Of a DNA stretch of 36,193 nt, positions 5,974 to 12,381 are shown piece by piece; within the stretch, counting starts at the first letter, position 1; every line of letters starts with the position of its first letter. The DNA is taken from positions 1 to 36,193 of IMG/VR virus record IMGVR_UViG_3300045242_000042; one strand, written 5' to 3'. Source of the stretch: a virus. Below the pieces are notes generated by a model. It ran no database searches. It saw only the letters and a list, made by a program, of their open reading frames with translations, and was not told the DNA's origin. Position numbers and translations under genes: made by a program.

Positions 5974-6008
5974 GTGGGACAGGGCTCGAAAGATCCCTGT
6001 CCCTACTT
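5974..6008. terminator. Bidirectional terminator between convergent units
   Basis: GGGACAGGG (5976-5984) pairs with CCCTGTCCC (5995-6003). AAGT/ACTT flanks extend the stem after one bulge. It sits between a plus-strand stop (5971) and a minus-strand stop (6015), as expected for a shared terminator. Confidence 0.75.
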
Positions 6009-6014
6009 CTTATG

Positions 6015-6710
6015 TCACTCTCCATCCCATGCATGATCTGTCTTGGCCCTTGCGGTGGCATTCGATACAACACGTCGACCAGATGATCGAGTGTCAAACT
6101 GCCCGTTAACGGCCTCATATGGATCCGTTGGACGTGGACCACCAAGCTTGTCCCTGACGACGTACACGGCCCTGTCCAGGCGCTTCCTGCATGTCTCGGT
6201 GGAGATGCCAAGCTTCTCGGCAGCAGCCTCAACGCTGCTGCCTTCACCATAGACTTCCTTGAGAAGGCTGTACTGTACATGGTTCATCTTCTCAAGGGCG
6301 GACTTGACGTCCAGAATAGAGGCGAGCCTGTCTCCACTCGCATTAACGAGTGGCTTGCTCCCTCGGCCATCCGAAGATCCGGACTGAAACGACTGCCAAT
6401 CCTCGTAGTCGAAGACGTCCGGCAGGATCTTTCGAATGCTGGCAGGCGAGTACCACGAGAGATCTTCTGGCGAGTAACCGGTCACTGCTGCGCGCTCCTT
6501 AATTGCGTATGTACGTGCCTCCTGGTTCAAGATTGAGCGAACGATCCGTTCGCCATCCTCGCGGCTCATATACTCCTGAGCCCTCTCCTCGTTCTCCACA
6601 AGCCAGAGCCACAGCTGGTTAGCCACGTCTGGGAAAGAGACTTGAGGATAGGCGCGAGACGTGGCGCCAGCTGCACTGTTGACAATGGACACATAGTCCT
6701 GACGGTTCAA
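6015..6710 (-). CDS. Sigma-70 region 4-like DNA-binding protein
   Basis: 231 aa from TTG 6710, chosen because it makes a TTGA overlap with the upstream stop and has GGGAGG 4 nt away; GTG 6731 lacks a site. The middle contains the segment YSPEDLSWYSPASIRKILPD, typical of a recurrent actinophage protein. The C-terminal third reads LLKEVYGEGSSVEAAAEKLG followed by ISTETCRKRLDRAVYVVRD, a helix-turn-helix like sigma factor region 4. It may be a sigma-like factor or a DNA-binding regulator; region 2 is not evident. Two hairpins (6334-6353 and 6537-6553) lie in the gene. Last gene of the minus-strand island. Confidence 0.65.
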   Translation of the reverse strand: MNRQDYVSIVNSAAGATSRAYPQVSFPDVANQLWLWLVENEERAQEYMSREDGERIVRSILNQEARTYAIKERAAVTGYSPEDLSWYSPASIRKILPDVFDYEDWQSFQSGSSDGRGSKPLVNASGDRLASILDVKSALEKMNHVQYSLLKEVYGEGSSVEAAAEKLGISTETCRKRLDRAVYVVRDKLGGPRPTDPYEAVNGQFDTRSSGRRVVSNATARAKTDHAWDGE

Positions 6711-6943
6711 GACACCTCCCTCGTTGCCCACTCTTCTGTATAACCGAGTGCATCGAATGCTTCATTGATGATGGTCAACCGGAAAGTCTTCACTGTGTCA
6801 TCAGGTGCAGGCCAGTTCCAGAACTTGTTCACTGAGATATGGCACAAACACGTACAAATCGCATCACAATATTTGCAAGTGAAGCGGCACTCTTGGTGCC
6901 GCTCATGGTGACATGCAGTCGATGTGTACCGATGATCAGTCAC
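6707..6943 (-). CDS. Cys/His-rich zinc-binding-like mini protein
   Basis: 78 aa, GTG start overlapping the preceding stop (GTGA). Residues 10-33 pack a Cys/His array (CHHERHQECRFTCKYC, then CTCLCH) characteristic of small putative zinc-binding proteins in actinophages. The C-terminal half is a plain alpha/beta stretch. An 8-bp hairpin (6883-6903) overlaps the Cys-rich codons. Compare the product at 8389. Confidence 0.75.
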   Translation of the reverse strand: MTDHRYTSTACHHERHQECRFTCKYCDAICTCLCHISVNKFWNWPAPDDTVKTFRLTIINEAFDALGYTEEWATREVS

Positions 6944-7113
6944 TGGATCTCCACAAATTCCTTGATGAATTCCACGACCACAGTGAAGCAGTCGAGGCAG
7001 AGGTCATAACGCCTTCTATCATGGTAGGCATTGGCTGGAGTCGTTTGGACTTCGTTGATCCTGCCAGCATCTAGAGGCTTACTACATCCATTGCATAGCC
7101 ATACTGCACTCAC
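6940..7113 (-). CDS. Zinc-ribbon mini protein
   Basis: 57 aa, GTG in a GTGA overlap with the metallophosphoesterase stop, and its own stop overlaps the next GTG. Two CxxC pairs (CNGC near residue 7, CLDC near residue 40) indicate a treble-clef or ribbon zinc site. Function unknown. Confidence 0.7.
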   Translation of the reverse strand: MSAVWLCNGCSKPLDAGRINEVQTTPANAYHDRRRYDLCLDCFTVVVEFIKEFVEIQ

Positions 7114-7865
7114 CAGATCTCTCCATCCAACATGAACTTGCCATCCATTGCCATGATCAATTCAGGGTAGGCATGGGTGCCATCATGATGGACAAGACCG
7201 AAGGCTTGAGCCCACGTGGCATAGCCATCCTTGAGATAGCTCGCCTTACTCATGTCCATACCATGACCTACGTTCATGGCCCATCGATTGACTCGATTAT
7301 CACCCGTACCGATGGCAGTTGTGACAAGTAGTGGAGTGTGCGTATGTCCATAGACAACGTTACCTCCATACTTGACGACGGAATCGAGTCCGTACTTGCC
7401 AGGGATGGAGCTGTAGGCTCGCTCGTGTCCATGCACAGAGACGCATCCCGGAAGAAACTCATAGGGGCCTTGCACGTATGACACAGAATTCCCGTCAAGG
7501 CCAATGAGGCTGGAGAGATTGAGGCTCCGCAGCGAGGACAGAGCGGGTGCGTTGGCACTGATGTACTCCTGGGTTCGACTGTCATGATTGCTGTCCTGCA
7601 AGATAATCTCACATGAGTCACCTACTGCACGCCTGAAGCGTGCCACAATCTCAGCAGTAGCATCGAAAGCCTGCTGTAGTTGGCCGGAATATTCTCCGGC
7701 TCGACCCTTGACCCATCGACCTACCTCGGTACTGTCGGTCAGGTCTCCAATAAACAGGAGACCATTAGGCTTGAGGTAATTCGCAACTCCCACAAGGGAG
7801 TTGACGAACCCAGGGTCATGCAGTGGTACCTGCAAGTCCGGTACTACCATCCAAGTAGTTGTCAT
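7110..7865 (-). CDS. Calcineurin-like metallophosphoesterase
   Basis: 251 aa. Metal-binding motifs appear in order: DLQ at residues 10-12 (usual DxH), GDLTD at 40-44, SNHD at 92-95 (usual GNHE/D), HGHE and finally GHTHTP. This is the calcineurin-like phosphoesterase fold, with Gln in place of the first His and Ser for the first Gly of the GNH motif. Family members hydrolyse phosphodiesters or phosphomonoesters; the substrate here is unknown. First gene of the minus island. The ATG has no ribosome-binding site but sits 6 nt after a TAATAT hexamer, so the mRNA is probably leaderless. Confidence 0.88.
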   Translation of the reverse strand: MTTTWMVVPDLQVPLHDPGFVNSLVGVANYLKPNGLLFIGDLTDSTEVGRWVKGRAGEYSGQLQQAFDATAEIVARFRRAVGDSCEIILQDSNHDSRTQEYISANAPALSSLRSLNLSSLIGLDGNSVSYVQGPYEFLPGCVSVHGHERAYSSIPGKYGLDSVVKYGGNVVYGHTHTPLLVTTAIGTGDNRVNRWAMNVGHGMDMSKASYLKDGYATWAQAFGLVHHDGTHAYPELIMAMDGKFMLDGEIW

Positions 7866-7871
7866 GCGTAC

Positions 7872-7901
7872 ATATTACACACACGGAATGAGGCATTGCA
7901 A
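7872..7901 (-). promoter_or_regulatory. Putative leaderless promoter for the metallophosphoesterase operon
   Basis: On the minus strand: TTGCAA (7901-7896), 18-nt spacer, TAATAT (7877-7872), six bases, then the ATG at 7865. Transcription would begin at or next to the start codon, common in actinobacteria. The divergent gene starts at 7905. Confidence 0.6.
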
Positions 7902-7904
7902 GTT

Positions 7905-8066
7905 ATGGCAGAAGTAGTTAATGACTCCATGACTGTCACGGTCAATCTTACTCTCGAAGAGGTGACGGAGATTCGTGGCGCTCTCGATACTGGCGGCAGC
8001 GAAAGCCTGTACAACTTCTTCGACAAGCTCGAAGACAAGCTCGAAGACAAGATGATGGGACGTTGA
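7905..8066 (+). CDS. Small hypothetical protein
   Basis: 53 aa from ATG 7905, divergent from the metallophosphoesterase. Contains TVNLTLEEVTEIRGAL, a pattern seen in many phage mini proteins. A repeated KLED codon pair near the C-terminus arises from a 15-nt direct repeat. No clear ribosome-binding site (only GGCATTGCAAG upstream). Confidence 0.6.
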   Translation: MAEVVNDSMTVTVNLTLEEVTEIRGALDTGGSESLYNFFDKLEDKLEDKMMGR

Positions 8067-8067
8067 C

Positions 8068-8241
8068 ATGAACGACAAGATCAAGATCGAGTACGAGAAG
8101 GCTCCAATCAAGTGGGTCACCGTGAAGCTTGATTACAGCGACTTCGTCCGAACCCTGGCAGCCGTGCGACAGACGTGGCCCGCCAATAATTCGGTACGCA
8201 AAACCTGGGAGGACTTTACTGATGAGGTCGATGGTGAGTAA
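8068..8241 (+). CDS. Small hypothetical protein
   Basis: 57 aa, ATG one base after the preceding stop. Begins MNDKIKIEYEKAPIKWVTV; charged, no membrane segment or Cys. Overlaps the next gene by 8 nt. Confidence 0.65.
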   Translation: MNDKIKIEYEKAPIKWVTVKLDYSDFVRTLAAVRQTWPANNSVRKTWEDFTDEVDGE

Positions 8242-8392
8242 TCCACTCTGCTGGAAGTGTGACGAAGAGATCACGGACCGTAATCAGATGATCAGTTTCG
8301 GTCGCAAGATCCAGCACTTCCACTGCCCACGAGACGTCCGCCAGGAGGAGTGGGACAAGCTGATGGACCAACTGTCCAGGGGGCAGCTGTGA
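8234..8392 (+). CDS. Zinc-ribbon-like mini protein
   Basis: 52 aa from GTG 8234 (GAGG 6 nt upstream; ATG 8231 is adjacent and possible). CWKCDEE near the N-terminus and HFHCP in the middle give a C-x2-C / H-x-C zinc site. Stop overlaps the next GTG (GTGA). Confidence 0.65.
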   Translation: MSNPLCWKCDEEITDRNQMISFGRKIQHFHCPRDVRQEEWDKLMDQLSRGQL

Positions 8393-8589
8393 GGCTGTCA
8401 GAGGGGCCATTCTGGCCCGTCTGTAGCTATCTGGGCTGCTCTCACGGCTGGCTGTCCTTCCAGGCTTGCTGGACTGGCAGTCATGATCACTGCCTGGAAG
8501 TCCGAGAGGACTACTGGTGTGGATGTTGGTGCCATCTGGAAGGGAGTCCCTTTCGGGGGACTCCTCCTGGACATGACAACCTGGATTGA
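8389..8589 (+). CDS. Cys/His-rich mini protein
   Basis: 66 aa, GTG in a GTGA overlap with AGGGGG upstream. The array C-x4-C-x-H...ACWTGSHDHC...CGCWCH parallels the minus-strand product at 6707 (CHHERHQEC...CTCLCH), so the two probably belong to one family. An 8-bp hairpin with loop TTTCGG (8543-8564) lies near the 3' end. Confidence 0.7.
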   Translation: MRLSEGPFWPVCSYLGCSHGWLSFQACWTGSHDHCLEVREDYWCGCWCHLEGSPFRGTPPGHDNLD

Positions 8590-8689
8590 CTTGTCAAAAC
8601 GGGGCTCAAAAGAAGATCGGGGAGGAAGTTAGCCAGATCCAACCAGCTGACTTGCTCTAGAAAGTTCTGTAACAGTTTGGTCTCGGAGC

Positions 8690-8718
8690 TTGACAGGTTT
8701 CTGGAGTCAGATTAAACT
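8690..8718 (+). promoter_or_regulatory. Sigma-70/HrdB-type promoter
   Basis: TTGACA (8690-8695), 17-nt spacer, TAAACT (8713-8718). Best consensus match in the window. It would transcribe rightward through the hairpins into the WhiB and replication genes, leaving an untranslated leader of about 195 nt. Confidence 0.65.
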
Positions 8719-8756
8719 GATCTTAAAGGGTTTCAGACATGCAGTCATGACAGAAT

Positions 8757-8778
8757 GCGACCCCCCTAAAGGGGTCGC
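8757..8778 (+). repeat. Hairpin in control region
   Basis: Perfect 8-bp stem GCGACCCC/GGGGTCGC, loop CCTAAA, no following U-run. Same loop style as the leader hairpins. Confidence 0.75.
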
Positions 8779-8822
8779 TTGAAGCATGGTAGTACATGGA
8801 AACCAGGAAGAAGCCAAGCAGG

Positions 8823-8849
8823 ACAAGCTTGATAGACAGTCAAGCTTGT
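8823..8849 (+). repeat. Hairpin in control region
   Basis: Perfect 10-bp stem ACAAGCTTGA/TCAAGCTTGT, loop TAGACAG. AT-richer than the other hairpins and possibly a protein-binding palindrome. Confidence 0.75.
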
Positions 8850-8859
8850 AAGGTTTAAG

Positions 8860-8889
8860 GACAAGACCGCCTTTAGGGGCGGTCTTGTC
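8860..8889 (+). terminator. Terminator-like hairpin 5' of WhiB gene
   Basis: Perfect 12-bp stem GACAAGACCGCC/GGCGGTCTTGTC, loop TTTAGG, followed by TGTCTATGG rather than a U-run. It could attenuate the transcript from the 8690 promoter or act as an RNA leader structure. Confidence 0.65.
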
Positions 8890-8919
8890 TGTCTATGGAT
8901 AGAAAGTTTTGGTGGTTGG

Positions 8920-9363
8920 ATGAATCTATACTGGCGTGAGCAAGCTTTGTGTAACGGTCAAGATGTCAAGTACTTCACTCTTGGGGTGAAGGATGATGGA
9001 GTCTCAAGAGACTGGCTAACCAGGACAGCTGATCAGTACTGTTCCATCTGTCCAGTCAAGCAGGACTGCTTGGATTCAGCTACATATGAGGATCTTCAGC
9101 ACACCCTTAGGGGTGGGCTGATTCCCTCTAGTAATAAGAAGACTCCCGAAGAGTTTCCTTCTGCTGATGTGGAAGTTGCCAAGTATGTAGCGAAGGGTAA
9201 GTGTGCCAGGAGGCGTAAGCCTCATCGAATAGTCAGGGCCAAGGATGTCTTGGTCTATCTTGACTCTGGCAGGAGCAAGGGTTTCCGTCTTCGCTGCTCC
9301 TTCTGTCAGGAAGAGGCAGCCGCCAAGTATGCTTCTGCCAAGCGTGGTACAATCGATGCATGA
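8920..9363 (+). CDS. WhiB-family iron-sulfur transcription factor
   Basis: 147 aa. Four cysteines, C11, C41, C44 and C50, in the arrangement C...C-x2-C-x5-C ligate the [4Fe-4S] cluster of WhiB proteins. A following Gly-Gly turn (LRGGLIP) replaces the usual G-[VI]-WGG. The family works with the host primary sigma factor. Unlike typical WhiB proteins (about 80-100 aa), this one has a basic extension with KCARRRKPH and RCSFC, possibly an extra zinc site. It heads the replication module and could activate it. ATG follows GGTGGTTGG. Confidence 0.88.
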   Translation: MNLYWREQALCNGQDVKYFTLGVKDDGVSRDWLTRTADQYCSICPVKQDCLDSATYEDLQHTLRGGLIPSSNKKTPEEFPSADVEVAKYVAKGKCARRRKPHRIVRAKDVLVYLDSGRSKGFRLRCSFCQEEAAAKYASAKRGTIDA

Positions 9364-10208
9364 CCATTGATCACCTCTCGTACAGTAGTCTCTCTACGTA
9401 CAATCAGTGTCCACGAAGGTACTACCTTGGCAGGGTCAAGAAGGCTGAAGCCTTGCCCGCTTGGTACTTTGCCATTGGTACAGCAGTACACCAGGCAATA
9501 GAGTGGCACCTTTCGGGTGCCACTGTTGGTGAAGATGAAGTAGAGACAGTCTTCATCAAGGAAGTTGAGCGGCTCATGCTTATCGAGCCAGACACTTCAC
9601 TCTGGCTTCATGGTGGATCCAAGGATGAACCCATCACTGAAGAGCGCGCCCTGAAGCGCGCTCAGGAGTGCTTTGAGACAGCAGTGACAATCCTCCAGGA
9701 CATCACTGTCTATGAGGTTGAGCCTGACATCACCGGCTATCTGCCAGGATGCGATCTACCTATCATGGCCTTTCCGGATCTGCTCGGAGAGCACAAGAAG
9801 CATGGTCCAATGATCGTTGACTGGAAGAGCGGGGCAAGCAAGCCCAAGGATCAGCTCCAGCTCGAGACCTATGGTGCCCTACTGAAGGTTCGATACCAGG
9901 GCGTGCCAGTCGCGCGGATGGGTTGTAATTCTTCCCCCGTTCAGTACCCGAAGGGTGCTTGGGCCATGCTCAAGCCTGATCTATACAAGACTGGTCCACT
10001 CCGAGTCGTCTCCCTTAAGGAGACACCGGAGAGCATGGGCAAGATGTTCCATGCAGTTGAAGAGAGGATCCAGAAGAAGATATGGCCTGCTCTTCCAGAG
10101 TTCGGCTGCAAGTTCTGCGAGCAGCTTCCTAATTGCAAGCTCAAGAGCGGGTCCAATGAGAGGACCCGCTACTTTGACAAGGCTGAAGAAGAAGGGTACC
10201 CTTACTAG
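9360..10208 (+). CDS. Cas4/RecB-like exonuclease
   Basis: 282 aa, ATGA overlap with the WhiB gene. PD-(D/E)XK motifs in order: QCPRRYY with C17, GTAVHQAIEWH (H44), FPDLL, VDWKSG (D-x-K) and QLETYG. C-terminal CKFCEQLPNC supplies the other cysteines of a probable [4Fe-4S] cluster, as in Cas4 and AddB-type nucleases. Predicted role is DNA end resection in phage recombination/replication; no CRISPR array accompanies it. Two hairpins (9502, 9642) and one near the 3' end (10146) lie in the gene. Confidence 0.9.
   Translation: MTIDHLSYSSLSTYNQCPRRYYLGRVKKAEALPAWYFAIGTAVHQAIEWHLSGATVGEDEVETVFIKEVERLMLIEPDTSLWLHGGSKDEPITEERALKRAQECFETAVTILQDITVYEVEPDITGYLPGCDLPIMAFPDLLGEHKKHGPMIVDWKSGASKPKDQLQLETYGALLKVRYQGVPVARMGCNSSPVQYPKGAWAMLKPDLYKTGPLRVVSLKETPESMGKMFHAVEERIQKKIWPALPEFGCKFCEQLPNCKLKSGSNERTRYFDKAEEEGYPY
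9502..9524 (+). repeat. Intragenic hairpin
   Basis: Perfect 9-bp stem AGTGGCACC/GGTGCCACT, loop TTTCG, in the exonuclease gene. Confidence 0.8.
10146..10170 (+). repeat. Intragenic hairpin
   Basis: Perfect 9-bp stem AGCGGGTCC/GGACCCGCT, loop AATGAGA, near the 3' end of the exonuclease gene. Confidence 0.8.
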
Positions 10209-10474
10209 TGGACATTGCAGACATGATTAACGTAGGACTCAAGAACATGTACGATCAGCTTGAGATGCGTCTCATCACCGCCGAGAGCAAGGGCGGGAAG
10301 TACTACTCTGGATTCCATGAGGGATTCCTTGTTGGTCTCGCTAGCGGTGGCTTCACCGCCCTTGAGCATGGTCGAGACGCTAGCTCGGATGAGATCAGGA
10401 AGGCTATGGCGGCACTCAGTCGAGAGATTCGTACGACATACCTCATTGCCAATGGCGGAGTGGAGGACATCTGA
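10208..10474 (+). CDS. Hypothetical protein
   Basis: 88 aa from GTG in a TAGTG junction; ATG 10223 is an alternative. Helical with a Gly-rich patch (GFHEGFLVGLASGG), seen in phage mini proteins of unknown role. Lies between exonuclease and small basic/zinc genes in the replication operon. Confidence 0.65.
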   Translation: MDIADMINVGLKNMYDQLEMRLITAESKGGKYYSGFHEGFLVGLASGGFTALEHGRDASSDEIRKAMAALSREIRTTYLIANGGVEDI

Positions 10475-10617
10475 TGAGTCACCGTCGTAACAGCTATAAG
10501 AAGCTTCGTAAGATTGTTCGACTTGGCAAGGATCTTGATGATCTTGTTTATGTCAAGACTCTTACGAGCGCACAACAGCAGCGCCTGATCTTCTGGACTC
10601 TCACACTTCCGGAGTAG
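10474..10617 (+). CDS. Small basic protein
   Basis: 47 aa, ATG in a TGATG junction. Starts MSHRRNSYKKLRKIVRL, strongly basic, then neutral. Nucleic-acid contact is plausible; family unknown. Confidence 0.6.
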   Translation: MSHRRNSYKKLRKIVRLGKDLDDLVYVKTLTSAQQQRLIFWTLTLPE

Positions 10618-10619
10618 TT

Positions 10620-10754
10620 ATGAACGAGCGTTGCCCTTGTTGTCATAAGTTCGTGCTCTTGACCGAGCGACGAATCGTTGTCTCCAATGGTGTCGGCATC
10701 GTCTATTGTCGAGACTGTTACAAGATGTTCTTTGAAGGGGAGGATGATCGATGA
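10620..10754 (+). CDS. Zinc-ribbon mini protein
   Basis: 44 aa. CPCC at residues 5-8 and CRDC near residue 30 form two CxxC knuckles with an acidic tail. Stop overlaps the next ATG. Function unknown. Confidence 0.65.
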   Translation: MNERCPCCHKFVLLTERRIVVSNGVGIVYCRDCYKMFFEGEDDR

Positions 10755-11224
10755 CCTACTCAGTTGAGTACATCGTCAATACTGGTTCCTATGAGCATGC
10801 ACTGTTCAAGATTGAAGAGCCGGACCTCGAAGCCTTCGAGGCTTCGATGGGATTCGTGCAAGCTTCTCTCCTTGAGAGGATTGGCATGCTTGGCGCCCTC
10901 GCAAAGGGCGCCGTGTCCTACGGCTATGCCAACCCTGGTGAAGTTGATAAGTCCGAGCCTCAGGCAATGGAACTTATCAAGTCCGAGCTTGGCGGCAAGG
11001 TCCTGGAGGTCACCGAGAATCTCTACATGGGCCCTGAGCCGAGCGGAGAACAGGCGTCAATGGACTTGGGCCGAGTCGAGTCTGCTGCGGCCTCTATGGC
11101 CCCTTCCAGGCCCTGGAACAAGCAGCCTGAGGTCAAGCAGGACAAGCCGTGGACGGCTGGCAAGGTAGCACCCACACCCAAGCCCGTCAGGCAGGCTGTC
11201 GACTCGGACGACTTCTTTGATTAG
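10751..11224 (+). CDS. Replication-module protein with acidic SSB-like tail
   Basis: 157 aa, ATGA overlap with the zinc mini gene. N-terminal 90 residues alpha/beta, then a Pro/Ala-rich linker, ending DSDDFFD. That terminus resembles the acidic aromatic tip of single-stranded DNA-binding proteins. Role as an ssDNA-binding or recombination accessory factor is inferred from the tail and position. Hairpins at 10827-10847 and 10892-10912. Confidence 0.6.
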   Translation: MTYSVEYIVNTGSYEHALFKIEEPDLEAFEASMGFVQASLLERIGMLGALAKGAVSYGYANPGEVDKSEPQAMELIKSELGGKVLEVTENLYMGPEPSGEQASMDLGRVESAAASMAPSRPWNKQPEVKQDKPWTAGKVAPTPKPVRQAVDSDDFFD

Positions 11225-11240
11225 AGAGGAATGCAGTACA

Positions 11241-11435
11241 GTGGATCTTGCAGAACTGCTAGCATTGCAGCTATCGGCGGCAGCCCTTGAGGATGCCGCC
11301 CAGGACCGTGCCATTGAGTTCGTCGGCTGGCACGAGGACACTCAGCATCTGAGTCAGAAGCAACAGGATAAGCTTGCCCGTGAGGTCGAGCGCGTCATGA
11401 ACAACCGAATCATTCTCAAGCTGAAGGACAACTAA
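11241..11435 (+). CDS. Small helical protein
   Basis: 64 aa from GTG 11241, preceded by AGAGAGGA at about 10 nt; the upstream TTG 11217 has no site. Ala/Leu-rich helices then a basic end. Not recognised. Confidence 0.6.
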   Translation: MDLAELLALQLSAAALEDAAQDRAIEFVGWHEDTQHLSQKQQDKLAREVERVMNNRIILKLKDN

Positions 11436-11437
11436 CA

Positions 11438-11932
11438 GTGCCTCTGGACCCGAAGTATGCTCAGTTCATGACCGGTGGCGGAGACCGTGGGGACAAGTTC
11501 CCTGCCCTTCCTGGCCTTGAGATCGGCGAGGGTTTCGTCGCTGAGGTTACCTTTGTCGGTGATACCTTCGAGAAGAAGAACGGCCTGCACGTTCCGGCTA
11601 CCTACTCTTCTGATGGTCAGATCCTCACTGAGGCCAAGGGCCGAGAGACCGTCACCACCATGAAGGTGAACGTCATCCTCAAGAAGCTTCGAGTCATCGG
11701 TGACAATGGCATGGAGACGAAGGAGCTGAACGAGCCTCGCACTGTCTGGGTACAGAAGTGGGGTCAGTTCAAGTCCATCGTTGAGGCTGTCGCTGCCGCC
11801 AACGAGAAGTATGGTTCCGAGCTGAGTGACCTGACGGTTGGCTGGACTTGGAGCATGCAGCGAATCAAGCAGACCGAGAAGAACAGCAATGCTCACGCCT
11901 TCAAGTCCAAGCTTGATGCTCCCTCCGAGTAG
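11438..11932 (+). CDS. Putative ssDNA-binding-like protein
   Basis: 164 aa from GTG (GAAGGA upstream). Alternating beta pattern (GFVAEVTFVGDTFEKKNGLH, then TMKVNVILKKLRVIG and RTVWVQKWGQ) is compatible with an OB-fold. The gene sits among replication genes and ends before an intrinsic-type hairpin. The assignment is contextual; no family signature is certain. Confidence 0.55.
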   Translation: MPLDPKYAQFMTGGGDRGDKFPALPGLEIGEGFVAEVTFVGDTFEKKNGLHVPATYSSDGQILTEAKGRETVTTMKVNVILKKLRVIGDNGMETKELNEPRTVWVQKWGQFKSIVEAVAAANEKYGSELSDLTVGWTWSMQRIKQTEKNSNAHAFKSKLDAPSE

Positions 11933-11941
11933 CATGTAGTT

Positions 11942-11967
11942 AAGGGGCGGCTTCAGGGCCGCCCCTT
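11942..11967 (+). terminator. Terminator-like hairpin
   Basis: Perfect 10-bp stem AAGGGGCGGC/GCCGCCCCTT, loop TTCAGG, ending in CCCCTTT, between the 11438 gene and the HNH gene. Partial termination is plausible. Confidence 0.7.
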
Positions 11968-11978
11968 TCGGAGGAACC

Positions 11979-12230
11979 ATGGGCAGTCACAGGATTGGAT
12001 CAGCACATAGGCGAAGCCTGAAGCGTAGACTGTTCCAGTGGTCAAGCTTCTGCCCTGGCTGCTGGAAGTACTTCCCTATTGAGATGCTCACGCTGGATCA
12101 CATCACTCCAGTATCCAAGGGCGGAAGCAATAAGATCAGTAACCTTCGCTTGATGTGCGCACCATGCAATGAGGAAAGAGGTAATGATCTTGAGTGGAAA
12201 GTATCTAAGGCTTGTCGACCAAGATGGTGA
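11979..12230 (+). CDS. HNH endonuclease
   Basis: 83 aa, ATG after GGAGGAACC. CPGC zinc pair, then LDHITPVSKGG, a second pair CAPC and NEERG make a complete small HNH nuclease. Members act in packaging or as free-standing homing enzymes. Its position inside the replication module, after a terminator, fits a mobile homing type. Confidence 0.85.
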   Translation: MGSHRIGSAHRRSLKRRLFQWSSFCPGCWKYFPIEMLTLDHITPVSKGGSNKISNLRLMCAPCNEERGNDLEWKVSKACRPRW

Positions 12231-12381
12231 TGTCATCTACGAGATGAACGACACTGAGGTCTTCGTCCTGGTCGATCAGATCAAGAAGCTTCAGAGGATT
12301 GCCAAGTTTCAGTATGAGACCGACGAGATTGACCCACTGCTCACAACTCTTGATCGGTGGTTGAATGCGCAGTCTCACTAG
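12184..12381 (+). CDS. Hypothetical protein
   Basis: 65 aa; start uncertain (ATG 12184 with GAGG close by, or ATG 12169). Overlaps the HNH 3' end by about 47 nt, so the HNH gene may have been inserted here. The body (GDVIYEMNDTEVFVLVDQIK) is beta then helical. Unknown function. Confidence 0.55.
   Translation: MILSGKYLRLVDQDGDVIYEMNDTEVFVLVDQIKKLQRIAKFQYETDEIDPLLTTLDRWLNAQSH

Larger units (their letters stand above)
8590..8919 (+). other. Main intergenic control region
   Basis: 330 bp without a convincing gene. It holds a consensus-like promoter (8690-8718), three perfect hairpins (8757, 8823, 8860) and a small palindrome TTGAC-tt-GTCAA (8586-8597) at its left edge. It separates the accessory genes from the replication module and leads into the WhiB gene. 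Confidence 0.7.

Noticed and set aside
8090-8130. Possible promoter at TTGACA 8063
   Set aside because: No matching -10 hexamer at a proper distance, and the site lies within a gene junction.
9360-10208. Cas4 as a sign of a CRISPR system
   Set aside because: No repeat-spacer array and no other cas gene is present; Cas4-like nucleases are common in phage replication modules.
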